64,000 nucleotides of DNA from Caballeronia insecticola (lineage in GTDB: Bacteria; Pseudomonadota; Gammaproteobacteria; Burkholderiales; Burkholderiaceae). This document shows, piece after piece, positions 44,398-54,122 of this stretch. The stretch covers positions 1 to 64,000 of the forward strand of contig NC_021295.1 of the NCBI RefSeq assembly GCF_000402035.1. The letters are read 5' to 3'. The notes under the pieces are model-generated. The model was not told the origin of the DNA. It saw nothing but the letters and a program-made list of their open reading frames with translations, and did not search any database. The translations under genes and the position numbers were made by a program. Every line of letters begins with the position of its first letter. The first letter of the stretch is position 1.

Positions 44398-44845
44398 AAA
44401 GTTTTCAAAATCGTCAGATTATAGGGGCATTTTCAATGCGTCTAAAGTGCCCAGACGCCTCCGGATGCCGGACGAGTCCGGCGACGGCTTGACGATAGAG
44501 TAAGGGCTACCCCACGGAGTCCCATTGCGCTCAGAAGGCGAGCGCCGTGTGCCACCCTGAAACCAACGGCAGCGGGGTGCATGGACCAGTCTCGAAGTGC
44601 ATGCCAGGATGACTCGTCGCGCCGCGTTTTCATCGCAGACCCGTGATTTACTCTCGGCATCTTCGACTGGACGCACTGAATCGCTAGGGCGTTAAATGCG
44701 ACGGAAAATTAAAAATGGAATCAAGATAGACCTTAAGGTCAACTGCAAGAACAGAGCCTCGCTGATAACATTTATATTGTCGATATGAAGCGTGGGTTGA
44801 AACGCCTTGAGACCCGGTAAAGACCATCCCATCCCTCGTATACGC

Positions 44846-45253
44846 ATGTCAAAAGCATCGATGCTGCCGATGCCGCGAGAAGATGCTGACGAATTGATTG
44901 GAAGGATGAGAGACGCGTTGCGGGCCGTGCTTGCGCAGAACGGAGGACAGCGGGAAATAACGCTGTTGGCGCGGTCGGTGTTACTGACGAGCTTCCTCAC
45001 TGAGGCGGGCTTTGGTCAACTCCAGCCGTGCTATCTGCGTCAAACCGAGGCGATGCTGCTTGGCGTGCTGGATCGAGCCGAGTCGACGGTTGACTGGATG
45101 GTCCCGGACTCGCTCTTCGAGCGGCTGGTCGCCGTAATCGACGAACACGATCGTCAGTTGAGGTGTGTCCGCTTCTCAGCCGTAGTGGACGCCACGCGGA
45201 GACTCGAACGTCTTCTGGTGGCGACGCAGCGAACGATGCTGGCCGACCCTTAA
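44846..45253 (+). CDS. Small helical protein of unknown function
   Basis: This 135-residue mostly helical protein contains DADELIGRMRDALRAVLAQNG, SVLLTSFLTEAGFG and a late VIDEHDRQLRCVRFSAVVDA block. It has no signal peptide or membrane segment. I have the impression of a small protein family recurring in Burkholderiaceae but cannot name a function, and no DNA-binding motif is evident. The start at 44846 lacks a clear ribosome site, so it could begin slightly upstream. Confidence 0.6.
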   Translation: MSKASMLPMPREDADELIGRMRDALRAVLAQNGGQREITLLARSVLLTSFLTEAGFGQLQPCYLRQTEAMLLGVLDRAESTVDWMVPDSLFERLVAVIDEHDRQLRCVRFSAVVDATRRLERLLVATQRTMLADP

Positions 45254-45391
45254 CGTCAGGCGCCCGGAAGACGTCTGGTCTTACCCGATTCAACGGCCGA
45301 GGCATGATGCATACCGTGGCCATACGCGCTTACGCTCGACGCGTGGGTGTAACTTACGTCCATTTTCCGAGAATTGCGCGTCGATCACGGG

Positions 45392-45838
45392 CTATTCCGC
45401 CGCCATCTCCTCGTCGACGTTTTCGACCAGCGACTTGAACGCGGGCAAAGTCGCGCACGCGTGAATCGAAAAGTCGGATCTCACGAGCAACTGGTCCAGT
45501 TCAGCTTCGGCAGCGCTGACGCAAGCCGTCGCGCTTTGCAGACGTCCTGCTCCATCTTCGGTCAGTCGGTAGAGCAGGCGCTTCTTCTGCTCCGGATCCT
45601 TGGTCGACTCGATGAACCCGGCCCGGATCAACGGCTGGAGCGATCGCTGCAGCGCGGAGCGCTCTATCACCAAGGTATCGGCGAGATCCTGATGGGCAAT
45701 CGGCCCCCGCCCGCCGACCGCCTCGAGAATGCCGTGCTGGCTGATGGTCAGCGAGATGCCGGCGAGATGTCGGTTATACACGCGCGTCATGTAACGAGCC
45801 GTGCGCATCAGCGCCAAACCATATCTTTCATCTTTCAT
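45392..45838 (-). CDS. MarR-family transcriptional regulator
   Basis: This 148-residue winged-helix protein has SLTISQHGILEAVGGRGPIAHQDLADTLVIERSALQRSLQPLIRAGFIE followed by the KDPEQKKRLLYRLTEDG wing, the standard MarR pattern. The ATG at 45838 is preferred because the preceding 45 residues are not family-like. It is the last of four minus-strand genes with those at 46018, 46395 and 47467, which it may control. Confidence 0.88.
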   Translation of the reverse strand: MKDERYGLALMRTARYMTRVYNRHLAGISLTISQHGILEAVGGRGPIAHQDLADTLVIERSALQRSLQPLIRAGFIESTKDPEQKKRLLYRLTEDGAGRLQSATACVSAAEAELDQLLVRSDFSIHACATLPAFKSLVENVDEEMAAE

Positions 45839-46017
45839 GGTGGTCTCTTGCAGAGTAGTTCGCCATGTTTCCGTCGATCCGACTTGACCGAAGGCTGCTG
45901 GATCTCGCGAGGGATGTCGCGTAAGGAGCGCTTCCCGATCAGTGAAGCGAGAAACGCCCGCATGCATCTTCAACCGGACAAGCGAGCCTGCTCAAGAACG
46001 CGAGCACAAGATCCGAT

Positions 46018-46284
46018 CTAACTTCGCTGAGCGGCCCCACCATGCTCGGCCATGCAATTCGCGTTGAAGACGCGTTCGACCGAGGCGGGGTGTTTAGCGA
46101 GCATTGCATCGGGCCGGATCGGACGTGCAACCAAGTCGCCTCCGCAGTTCGGGCAGATTCCATTCAGCACGTTATCGGCACAATCAGAACAAAATGTGCA
46201 TTCGAATGTGCACATGCGCGCATCGTGAGAAGCGGGCGGCAAGTCTTTGGCGCAGCACTCGCAGTTTGGGCGTAGTTGAAGCAT
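46018..46284 (-). CDS. DUF1272 Cys-rich protein
   Basis: This 88-residue protein has the DUF1272 pattern: RPNCECCAKDLPP, CTFECTFCSDCADN and ICPNCGGDLVARPIRP. At least eight Cys in CxxC-type pairs suggest zinc binding. AAGGAGGACGAC precedes the ATG at 46284, an unusually strong ribosome site. Function unknown. It lies between an aldo-keto reductase and a MarR gene. Confidence 0.9.
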   Translation of the reverse strand: MLQLRPNCECCAKDLPPASHDARMCTFECTFCSDCADNVLNGICPNCGGDLVARPIRPDAMLAKHPASVERVFNANCMAEHGGAAQRS

Positions 46285-46394
46285 TGTCGTCCTCCTTGTG
46301 GAATTTCTCTGAGACACGCCGTCAGCGCGGTAGCGCATTCGGGTGACGTCGGTCGCTCGGCTTTGCGAGGCCATCTCCGTGCGTAGCCAGGTTC

Positions 46395-47273
46395 TCAGAT
46401 CGCCGAGATCCTTCGACCTTGCCGGTCCAGTTCATCGAACTGTTCATCCGTCAACTTCACGCTCGCACCGGCGACGTTTTCGACGAGGTGATCGACGCTA
46501 CCCGTTCCCGGAATCGGGATCATGACCTTGGCGCGTCTCAACAACCACGCAAGCGCAACGGCTCCGGTCGTCACGCCGTGTTCGATGGCGATCGTGCTGA
46601 CGATCGAGCCCGGTCTTGCAAGTTCGCCAGCGGCGAGGGGATACCACGGGATGAAGCCGATTCCATGCTGCTCGCAATAGTCCAGCACCGCCTCGCTCTT
46701 TCTATCGATGAGGTTGTACTGATTTTGAACGGTAGCCACTTTGAAGTGCTTCTGTGCGGCTTCGATGTCATCGACCGGCACTTCGCTGAGGCCCACGTGA
46801 CGGATCAAACCCTCCTTTTGCATGGACGCAACGGCTTCGAATTGTTCGTCGCGCGGCACCTTCGGATCGACGCGATGCAATTGCCAGAGATCGATCTGTT
46901 CCACGCCAAGACGCCTCAAACTCGTCACTACGCATTGCCTGAGATATTCCGGCCGACCAAGCGGCAACCAGATATCCGGCCCCGGCCTGGTGAGCCCGCC
47001 CTTGGTCGCGATGACCATGCCTTTGTAAGGATGCAGCGCCTCCTTGATCAGATACTCGCTGTCGTACGGTCCGTACGAGTCGGCTGTATCGATGAAGTTG
47101 ACGTCAACTTCGGAGAGATGCTTGAGCGTCGCAATTGCAGTGTCGTGATTGGCTGGCGCGCCCCAGATGCCGGGTCCGGTGATGCGCATCGCGCCGAATC
47201 CCAAGCGGTTGACGACCAGGTCGCCACCGATGGCAAACGTACCCGCATCGGCAGCAGAGATTGACTTTGACAT
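46395..47273 (-). CDS. Aldo/keto reductase
   Basis: This 292-residue TIM-barrel oxidoreductase has the Asp-Tyr pair in [10 protein letters not shown], Lys in VIATKGG and His in [10 protein letters not shown], the AKR catalytic tetrad. [13 protein letters not shown] near residue 260 is the cofactor loop. AAAGGAAA precedes the ATG. It is a stand-alone enzyme reducing aldehydes or ketones with NADPH; the physiological substrate is not evident. Confidence 0.92.
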   Translation of the reverse strand: MSKSISAADAGTFAIGGDLVVNRLGFGAMRITGPGIWGAPANHDTAIATLKHLSEVDVNFIDTADSYGPYDSEYLIKEALHPYKGMVIATKGGLTRPGPDIWLPLGRPEYLRQCVVTSLRRLGVEQIDLWQLHRVDPKVPRDEQFEAVASMQKEGLIRHVGLSEVPVDDIEAAQKHFKVATVQNQYNLIDRKSEAVLDYCEQHGIGFIPWYPLAAGELARPGSIVSTIAIEHGVTTGAVALAWLLRRAKVMIPIPGTGSVDHLVENVAGASVKLTDEQFDELDRQGRRISAI

Positions 47274-47466
47274 CGGCGTTTCCTTTCGGTTGAGAGTGGA
47301 ATATCGTTGCGTCCGGTAAGTCGCCGGAAGTGTTCTGGATCGTCATGCAATTGCATGGACATCGACGTCTGGAGCCGTGCGCCACGTCGATCCGGACCGT
47401 CCCGTTGCGCGTTGTCCTGTGCTCCGCGCCATGCGCAAGCGATGACGGCCGGACGGTGCGCCGCGC

Positions 47467-48279
47467 TTAGTTGACCGGCAAGTTGGCGAAAAGGCCCTGC
47501 GCCTCGCCATACGGCAACGGGTTGTCATTGAGCACGTCCGATCGGCCGTGCTTCAAGAAGTCCTGAACCAGGGCCTTTGCCTTGCCGAGGACGACTTGCG
47601 AGACCCCGCCTCCGGCGCTCAGTCGTCGGACGCCAAGCTTGCCAAGCGTGGCGGCATCCGGGAGTCCCGGCACCGCCATGACATTGAGCGGCAACCGGAC
47701 TGCCTTGCTGATTTCTTCGATCTCGGACGGAATCATGAGTGCCGGAAGGAACAGGCCATCTGCGCCCGCGGACGCATAAAGATTTCCGCGGGCAATGGCC
47801 TCGTGCGGCCGAGCGGCTTTGTCCACCAGGCTTGCCAGGAACACATCAGAGCGCGCATTGACGAACAGATCCGCACCGGCTTTCGAAACCGCATTCTTGA
47901 TCGCCTCGATCTTGGCAGCGAGCAGGGACGCATCGTCGCGCCCGTCTTCGATGTTGATGCCCGTGATACCGAGTTCGACGAGTCCCATGACGTTCTTCGC
48001 AACCGCCTCCGGGCTGTCGGAATAGCCATGCTCGACGTCGACCGTGAGCGGAACCTTCAACACTCTTACGATGCGGCGTACGGATCCGGTTACTTCTGCC
48101 ATCGGGAGAATCCGCCCGTCCTGATAGCCGAGCGCCCATGCAAAGCCGGCACTGGTCGTTGCGACGGCTTGCGCACCTTGCGCCTCGATCAGCCGCGCGC
48201 TCCCGGCGTCCCACGCGTTCGGAAGCAGGAGAGGAGTGGAGTTATCGTGCAGCTTGCGGAAATTGCTTGCGCTAGACAT
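47467..48279 (-). CDS. Isocitrate lyase/PEP mutase superfamily enzyme
   Basis: This 270-residue TIM-barrel protein has the superfamily core LTVDVEHGYSDSPEAVAKNV and GITGINIEDGRDD (Mg ligands), then NARSDVFL. The KKCGH catalytic motif of isocitrate lyase and 2-methylisocitrate lyase is absent, so this is a 'family protein' of the PEP mutase type whose reaction cannot be read off. C-C or C-P lyase activity on an oxaloacetate-like substrate is possible. GAGGC precedes the ATG at 48279. Confidence 0.85.
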   Translation of the reverse strand: MSSASNFRKLHDNSTPLLLPNAWDAGSARLIEAQGAQAVATTSAGFAWALGYQDGRILPMAEVTGSVRRIVRVLKVPLTVDVEHGYSDSPEAVAKNVMGLVELGITGINIEDGRDDASLLAAKIEAIKNAVSKAGADLFVNARSDVFLASLVDKAARPHEAIARGNLYASAGADGLFLPALMIPSEIEEISKAVRLPLNVMAVPGLPDAATLGKLGVRRLSAGGGVSQVVLGKAKALVQDFLKHGRSDVLNDNPLPYGEAQGLFANLPVN

Positions 48280-48871
48280 ATGCTTGCCTCAGATGATTTA
48301 ACGATAAGTGCCAAGTCGTTACAGCATGCATTGCTGAAACGATATTCGGCGACTGATACCGTTCGTGTGATCGAGCTGGTGTGGCGAGAAAGGCCGGAGG
48401 ATGGCTGCGGACAGATTGCTACGCTGACGCTTCCGATTACGCCACATCCGATCCTCCTTCTCAATTAGACTAAGGTATCGCTTCTCCGGAGCCGAACAGC
48501 GGGGATCCGTCAATCGAAATGCCGCCATGGGCCGCGGAAGTATTGAAGCCGAACATCACAGCGATCATCGATCAATTCAAACCCACAAGGCGGAATCGCT
48601 TCGATGTCAGTTGCTTAAAGAAACTATATGCAAATCGCCCGCGATCGACTACTAACCGGAATCAGGAAGCTGTTCCCCATAAAATGGATAGATTGATCGG
48701 CGCCGCGGCCGCCGAGAAGCCGGAAGATTCAGTTTGGCGTCGTTTAATGTGGAAGTCGGGCGTAAGCTAGGAGTTTTCCCTTATCTACGGCGGCTTCCGG
48801 CAGGGTTCAAGTGCATCGTCGGCGGAACGCTGATATTCTGAGAGCACCCTGGCCTAACCACGGAGGTCGAA
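48280..48871. other. Intergenic region holding repeat copy A
   Basis: These 592 bp separate divergent genes. A short plus-strand frame (48519-48770) shares the codons for QEAVP with the leader of the HxlR region at 56837, but this comes from the DNA repeat and no ribosome site supports translation. Otherwise I see no gene. Confidence 0.4.
48462..48684 (+). repeat. Diverged intergenic repeat, copy A
   Basis: Block 1 CAATTAGAC-T-AAGGTATCGCTTC starts at 48462, block 2 AAACTATA at 48621, block 3 CAGGAAGCTGTTCCCCA at 48663. The same blocks occur in the same order at 56630, 56789 and 56831, with identical offsets of 159 and 201 bp. The sequence between the blocks is not visibly conserved. Fixed spacing of short blocks suggests a homologous regulatory segment or an element worn down to its functional parts. 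Confidence 0.7.
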
Positions 48872-49231
48872 ATGCGTAGGAATGTCGAGCTGCTCACAAC
48901 GATACTTTCTTTCATGCAGAATCACGCAAGCCCCACACAGTGTTGTAAGGACATTGAAAATGGGGCGGGAAAGGCGGAAGGGTTCGGCTGGCCCGAAGTC
49001 AGGCTGCATCTGGCGCTGTTGAAGGACATGGGTCTCGTTACCGAATGCACCACGCCCGCCGAGTATCGATTGACCAGCGCGGGATATGATGTGATCGAGA
49101 GCGCAGACCCGATTGCACAGATGAAGGCGTGGACGAGGGTGCCCAACAATCCGAATACACCAATGACGCCGACTTTCGCCTCATCGCGTCATCCGCTGCC
49201 GCCCGCGATCCGGAGTCAGAGTTTTACGTAA
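48872..49231 (+). CDS. Small winged-helix-like hypothetical protein
   Basis: This 119-residue protein has a helix-turn-helix-like N-terminal part (VELLTTILSFMQ, then GWPEVRLHLALLKDMGLVTECTTPAEYRLTSAGYDVI), which reads as a winged helix of the DUF2513/phage-regulator type, followed by a Pro-rich tail. CGGAGG precedes the ATG by 6 bp. Repeat copy A lies about 200 bp upstream and a strong terminator downstream, so it is a single-gene unit. Confidence 0.7.
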   Translation: MRRNVELLTTILSFMQNHASPTQCCKDIENGAGKAEGFGWPEVRLHLALLKDMGLVTECTTPAEYRLTSAGYDVIESADPIAQMKAWTRVPNNPNTPMTPTFASSRHPLPPAIRSQSFT

Positions 49232-49284
49232 GCTGTTGCGCAGCCTGAACAGACAGCGATGCTGCATTCTTGCATCGCTATAAA

Positions 49285-49324
49285 GCCCCATCTCGAAGAC
49301 ACGTCGAGATGGGGCTTTTTTTGG
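49285..49324 (+). terminator. Rho-independent terminator
   Basis: GCCCCATCTCGA (49285-49296) pairs perfectly with TCGAGATGGGGC (49304-49315) across a 7-nt loop, followed by a run of T. It ends the transcript of the gene at 48872. Flanking A bases on the other side could give weak termination of the minus strand too. Confidence 0.9.
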
Positions 49325-49464
49325 GCAGAGAGGAAAGCGTGGCAGTCACCTGGCCCGTAGACGCTACGGGCTGAATGGCGGGTCCGGGATGTTCATATCC
49401 ACGTACCAGCCATCCGTTGGTGGCTTTTTGCAGGTGAAGGGCACGTTCGAGCGATTCGGATGCG

Positions 49465-50949
49465 TCAGTTCGCTTGAGCTTGGGCAACCTGCACCGGTGC
49501 GTTCCAGCCACCGCCCAACGCACGGAACGTCCTGACCGCCGCTCGCGCCGCATCGGCCTTCGACGCATCGAGTTCGTCGCGCGAGAGGAGCAGCTGCCGA
49601 TCCGCGTCGAGCACGTCGGTCAGCGTGATCGAGCCAGCGCGGTATGCCTTCTCCGAGAGGTCGCGGGCTCGGATCAGCGCATTGACTTCCTCTTGCAGTT
49701 CCTGCGTACGGAGCTCCGTCTGTGACAGCGTGACGAAGGCGTTCTCGACGTCCTCGGTTGCCTTGAGGGCCGCCTCCCGGTATTGCGCCAACGCTTCCGC
49801 ATATGCACCGCGCGCGTTCTTGACCTCGGCATCGACCTTGCCGAAATCGAACAGGCGCCACCGCAGCGCACCACTGCCAATCGGTTGGAACGCTTTCGCG
49901 CTGAACAGATGGTTGGTGGTGATGCTGTCGAATCCCAGTGCGCCAGATAGCGAGATCTTCGGATAGTAGTCCGACAGCGCTACTCCGATTTCCTCGTTGG
50001 ACGCCGCCAGATGTCGCTCGGCCGCAATGATGTCAGGACGCCGGCGCAACACGTCGACCGGCTGATCGCCAGTGCCGATTGCCGGCACGTCGGGGATCAC
50101 TGCCAGGTTCGTGGCGTTGAGTTCGGCCGCGTAGGTCCCCGGTTGCACACCCATCAACACGTCGAGGCGGTTCAACTGGGCCTCGAGGTTGACGCGCAGT
50201 TCCGGCATGCTGGCCCGCGCTTGCCGGAGCAGCGCCTGCGCCTGCGCGACTTCGCGTTCCGTCGCGGCGCCGGCTTTCTTGCGAGCCTGAACGAGCTCCA
50301 GCAGATGCGCGTCGGTATCGATCTGATCCTGCACGACCAGAAGTCTCGACTGGAGTCCCCGGATCTGCATGTAGGCATCGGCGGCGTCCGCGGCGACCGT
50401 GATGCGCGTGCCTACCTGAGCCGCCTCGGCCGCTTGTTCCTCGGCGCCCGCTGCGGCCCGGGCGCGCCGCAGCCCGCCAGCGAGATCGATTTCCCAGCTG
50501 GCTGTCGCACCGACCGTGTATTCCTTCTGGTCGCGGCTGTAGTTCGGGAAAGCGCTTGCCAAAGAACCAAGGGGACTCTGGGTACTCTGGTGCAGCGCCG
50601 TGTAGGATGCGCCGGCATCAACCGTGGGCAGCAACGCGGCGCCCGCGGCCTGCGCCGCTGCGCGAGCCTGTGCGACTCTCGCAATGGATGCCTGCAAGGT
50701 CAGGTTCTGATCCAATGCCCGCTGTACGACCTTCTCGAGCATTGGGTCATTGAACCCCGTCCACCAGGTATCGAGCTTGGGCGCCGCCAGCGTCGTTTGC
50801 CGGTTTGCCACCGCTTCGGTGTTATGGAACGGTGCCATTTCCGTTTTCGGGGCCACGTAGTCGGGTCCGACAGCGCAGCCCGCGAGCGCCGCGCCGATGA
50901 TCAGACTACCGATGACAGCCTTCGATGTTCTAGCGAAAAAGTGCCTCAT
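49465..50949 (-). CDS. RND efflux outer-membrane lipoprotein (NodT family)
   Basis: This 494-residue TolC-like channel has a lipoprotein signal peptide with lipobox LAGC near residues 22-25, then CAVGPDYVAPKT, the standard NodT start. Two OEP repeats follow with long coiled-coil hairpins rich in Ala/Arg/Gln. It would form the outer-membrane tunnel of the pump encoded upstream. It overlaps the pump gene stop by 4 bp and is the last gene of the three-gene operon. Confidence 0.93.
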   Translation of the reverse strand: MRHFFARTSKAVIGSLIIGAALAGCAVGPDYVAPKTEMAPFHNTEAVANRQTTLAAPKLDTWWTGFNDPMLEKVVQRALDQNLTLQASIARVAQARAAAQAAGAALLPTVDAGASYTALHQSTQSPLGSLASAFPNYSRDQKEYTVGATASWEIDLAGGLRRARAAAGAEEQAAEAAQVGTRITVAADAADAYMQIRGLQSRLLVVQDQIDTDAHLLELVQARKKAGAATEREVAQAQALLRQARASMPELRVNLEAQLNRLDVLMGVQPGTYAAELNATNLAVIPDVPAIGTGDQPVDVLRRRPDIIAAERHLAASNEEIGVALSDYYPKISLSGALGFDSITTNHLFSAKAFQPIGSGALRWRLFDFGKVDAEVKNARGAYAEALAQYREAALKATEDVENAFVTLSQTELRTQELQEEVNALIRARDLSEKAYRAGSITLTDVLDADRQLLLSRDELDASKADAARAAVRTFRALGGGWNAPVQVAQAQAN

Positions 50950-53900
50950 TTGGCTTCTCCGCTTTCAAGTTTGGGAGAGGTTGAGTCGGCGCCTCGCGTG
51001 GCCATTTTGCGCACCGCCGCGTAGAACGCGGGTGTGAACGCGAGACCGAAGATGGTCACGCCGATCATCCCGAAGAAGACGGTCGTTCCAAGCGACTGCC
51101 GCATTTCCGAGCCCGCACCCGAGGCAATGGCAAGGGGCGCCACGCCTGCAATGAATGCAAACGACGTCATCAGAATCGGACGCAGCCGGACATGAGCCGC
51201 GTGCGTAGCCGCGTCCTCGGCGCCGACGCCATCCTCTTGCTGACGTTGCCTTGCGAACTCGACGATGAGAATCGCGTTCTTGGCGGCGAGCCCGACAAGC
51301 ACCACGAATCCGATCTGCGCAAGAATGTCGATTGGCATTCCGCGTATGTCGAGGCCGATCGCGGCCGCAAGCAGACACATCGGAACGATGAGCACGATCG
51401 CAAGCGGTGTCGTCCAGCTTTCATACTGGGCCGCCAGCACCAGGAACACGAACAACGCCGATGCCGCGAAGATCACGAGAGGCGACATGGTCTGCTCTTT
51501 CTGCTGGTGAGCAAGATCGGTCCATTCGAGCGCGATGCCGTTAGGCAGCACCTGTTCCGCGAGCTGCTCCATTCGGTCCATCGCTTCACCCGAGGAATAG
51601 CCGGGTCCGGCTCCGCCCATGACTTCAGCCGCGGGGTACAGGTTGTAGCGAGGTACGCGATACGGCAAGGTCGTGGCCTTGAAACTGGCCACCGAACTGA
51701 TGGGCACCATTTCTCCGTCGGCATTGCGCACCTTCAGTCGCCCGAGGTCTTCCGGCGTCTGACGGAATGACTCGTCTCCCTGAACCCGCACTTGATACGT
51801 GCGCCCGAAGTAGTTGAAGTCATTCACGTATTGTGAGCCGAGATAGAGCTCCATCGTGGAGAAGACATCGGTTGGAGTGAGTCCGACTTTCTCCGCCTTC
51901 AGGCGATCGATGTCTGCGAACACGGTAGGCGCGCCGGCGTTATAGAGCGTGAACACCCCACCGAAGGTCTTGTCCTTGTTCGCGGCAGCGACGAGCGCAT
52001 TCGCAGCCTGAGCCAGCGCTTGCGGCCCGAGGCCGGCACGGTCTTCGAGCATCAGCTTGAAGCCGCCTGCCGAGCCGAGACCCTGTACCGCCGGCGGGTT
52101 GATGACGATCACCGTGGCATCCTTGATACCGGCGAGACGCTCACGCAGCTTGACCAGCATCGTTGCCGCGGTAACGCCCTTCACATGCTTTCCGTAGAGC
52201 GAAGGAAGCCCTGTGAACACCGTTCCGACGTTGGGCGCGATGGTATTGGTGGTGACGTCGAATCCCGTCACAGGCGAGGTGTGGTCGATGCCCGGCGTTT
52301 TCAAAGCGATATCGTTGACCTGGCGAACGATCTTGTCGGTTCGTTCAAGACTCGACCCCGGTGGCAACAACACCACGATGATCTGGTAACCAATGTCCTG
52401 TTCCGGAATGAAGCCCGTGGACATTCTCGACATCTGCAGACCCGTGGCGCCGATCAGTCCGGCATAGACGATCAGCATGACCGTCGTGGCGCGAACCATG
52501 CGCGAGGTCAGCTTCCCATACTTGTTCGAAAGCCAGTCGAACGCCGAGTTGAAGCGACCGAAAATCGCGTGGTGGATGCGTCCGATCGCCGTGGTTCCGC
52601 CGTGCGTCTTTTCCATGTCGTGCGGCTTGAGCATCACGGCGCAGAGCGCCGGGCTCAGTGTGAGCGAAACGAAGCACGAGATGACGGTCGATGCCGCAAT
52701 GGTGATGGCGAACTGTTTGAAGAAGAGGCCGGTGATACCCACCATCATCGCGGCGGGGCCGAACACCGCGCAAAGCGTGAGCGCAATGGCAATGAGCGCG
52801 GTGGAGACCTCGTTCATCGTCTGATGCGCCGCCTCGCGTGGTGTCATGCCTAGCGCCATGTTCCGCTCGACGTTCTCCACCACGACAATGGCATCGTCGA
52901 CCACGATACCTACCGCGAGCACTAACCCGAACAGAGACAAGTTGTTGATCGACGCATGGAACAGCGCAAGAATCGTGAACGTGCCCAGCAGCGAAACTGG
53001 AATCGCGATCACGGGGATGATCGTGGAACGCCAGTTCTGCAGGAACAGGTAGACGACGCCTACGACCAGCAAGATGGCGATCACGATCGTCTCGATCACT
53101 TCTTCGATCGATTGCCCCACGAAGGTTGTCGGATCATAGATATTGATGTAATCGACACCTGGCGGGAAGGTCTTCTTGAGCTCCGCCATCTTGTCCCAGA
53201 TCGCGTGCTCGACCTGCACCACGTTCGCGTCGGGGGTAGCGATCACGAACCATGGCGTTCCGGGATACCGGTCCGCATAAGCTTTGGAGCCGTAGTCGAC
53301 AGAGCCGAGCTCCACGCGGCCGATGTCGCGAATACGCGTCACGCGGCCTTGCGAGTCGGACTTGACGATGACGTTGTTGAACTCGTCCGGCGTCGTCAGT
53401 CGCCCGAGTGCTTCGACGTTGATCTGATACGCGCCTTTGCTCGAAATCGGCGGTTGATTGAGTACCCCGGCCGAGACAGGCGCGTTCTGCGCGCGAAGGG
53501 CCGCCAGGATTTCGCTGGCGCGGATGTTGTAGGAAGCCGCACGATCGGGATCGATCCAGATCCGCATGGAATACTGCCGTTCGCCGAACATCTGAAAATC
53601 CTGCACGCCTGGCAGACGGGCAATCTGATCGCGAATCTTCAGCATGTAGTTGGACAGATACTCCGGACTGCGAGATCCGTCGGGCGAGTACACGTGTACC
53701 CCCAGCAAAAGTGCCTGGATCGTCTTTCGAACCTGAACGCCCTGAGCCTGAACCGGTGCCGGCAAGCGCGACAAGGTATCGTCCACGCGTCTGCTCGTAA
53801 GGGTCAGCGCAGTGTTCGCATCGGTACCGACCTTGAAGATCACCGTGATCGTCACCGAGCCGTTGCCGGTCGATTGGCTCGAGATGTAATCCATGTTCTC

Positions 53901-54122
53901 GACGCCGTTGATCGACTGCTCGAGCGGCGTCGCCACCGTGCGAGCAATGGTTTCTGCCGACGCTCCCGGATACGACGTCGTGATCTGAATCGTCGTCGGG
54001 ACGATGCTCGGATACTGGGCGATCGGCAGGGACACCATCGTCACCAGGCCTATCAAGACCGCAAAGATGTTGAGCACCGCCGCAAATCGAGGGTGCTCAA
54101 TAAAGAAGTGAGTGAGTTTCAT
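50946..54122 (-). CDS. RND multidrug efflux transporter (HAE1/AcrB family)
   Basis: This 1058-residue inner-membrane pump has the full AcrB-type architecture: N-terminal TM1 (MKLTHFFIEHPRFAAVLNIFA), two large periplasmic loops and TM blocks around residues 340-560 and 870-1040. The proton-relay Asp pair sits in TM4 (VGIVVDDAIVVVENVER). The sequence is closest in feel to MexF/AcrF-like pumps exporting drugs, dyes or solvents by proton antiport. Its ATG overlaps the fusion-protein stop, and its stop overlaps the outer-membrane gene start. Confidence 0.95.
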   Translation of the reverse strand: MKLTHFFIEHPRFAAVLNIFAVLIGLVTMVSLPIAQYPSIVPTTIQITTSYPGASAETIARTVATPLEQSINGVENMDYISSQSTGNGSVTITVIFKVGTDANTALTLTSRRVDDTLSRLPAPVQAQGVQVRKTIQALLLGVHVYSPDGSRSPEYLSNYMLKIRDQIARLPGVQDFQMFGERQYSMRIWIDPDRAASYNIRASEILAALRAQNAPVSAGVLNQPPISSKGAYQINVEALGRLTTPDEFNNVIVKSDSQGRVTRIRDIGRVELGSVDYGSKAYADRYPGTPWFVIATPDANVVQVEHAIWDKMAELKKTFPPGVDYINIYDPTTFVGQSIEEVIETIVIAILLVVGVVYLFLQNWRSTIIPVIAIPVSLLGTFTILALFHASINNLSLFGLVLAVGIVVDDAIVVVENVERNMALGMTPREAAHQTMNEVSTALIAIALTLCAVFGPAAMMVGITGLFFKQFAITIAASTVISCFVSLTLSPALCAVMLKPHDMEKTHGGTTAIGRIHHAIFGRFNSAFDWLSNKYGKLTSRMVRATTVMLIVYAGLIGATGLQMSRMSTGFIPEQDIGYQIIVVLLPPGSSLERTDKIVRQVNDIALKTPGIDHTSPVTGFDVTTNTIAPNVGTVFTGLPSLYGKHVKGVTAATMLVKLRERLAGIKDATVIVINPPAVQGLGSAGGFKLMLEDRAGLGPQALAQAANALVAAANKDKTFGGVFTLYNAGAPTVFADIDRLKAEKVGLTPTDVFSTMELYLGSQYVNDFNYFGRTYQVRVQGDESFRQTPEDLGRLKVRNADGEMVPISSVASFKATTLPYRVPRYNLYPAAEVMGGAGPGYSSGEAMDRMEQLAEQVLPNGIALEWTDLAHQQKEQTMSPLVIFAASALFVFLVLAAQYESWTTPLAIVLIVPMCLLAAAIGLDIRGMPIDILAQIGFVVLVGLAAKNAILIVEFARQRQQEDGVGAEDAATHAAHVRLRPILMTSFAFIAGVAPLAIASGAGSEMRQSLGTTVFFGMIGVTIFGLAFTPAFYAAVRKMATRGADSTSPKLESGEAK

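Noticed and set aside
48519..48770. 83-codon plus-strand frame with RNQEAVPHK resembling RSQEAVPQK upstream of the second HxlR gene
   Set aside because: The similarity is explained by the DNA repeat pair; codon alignment is lost on both sides and no start signal is seen.
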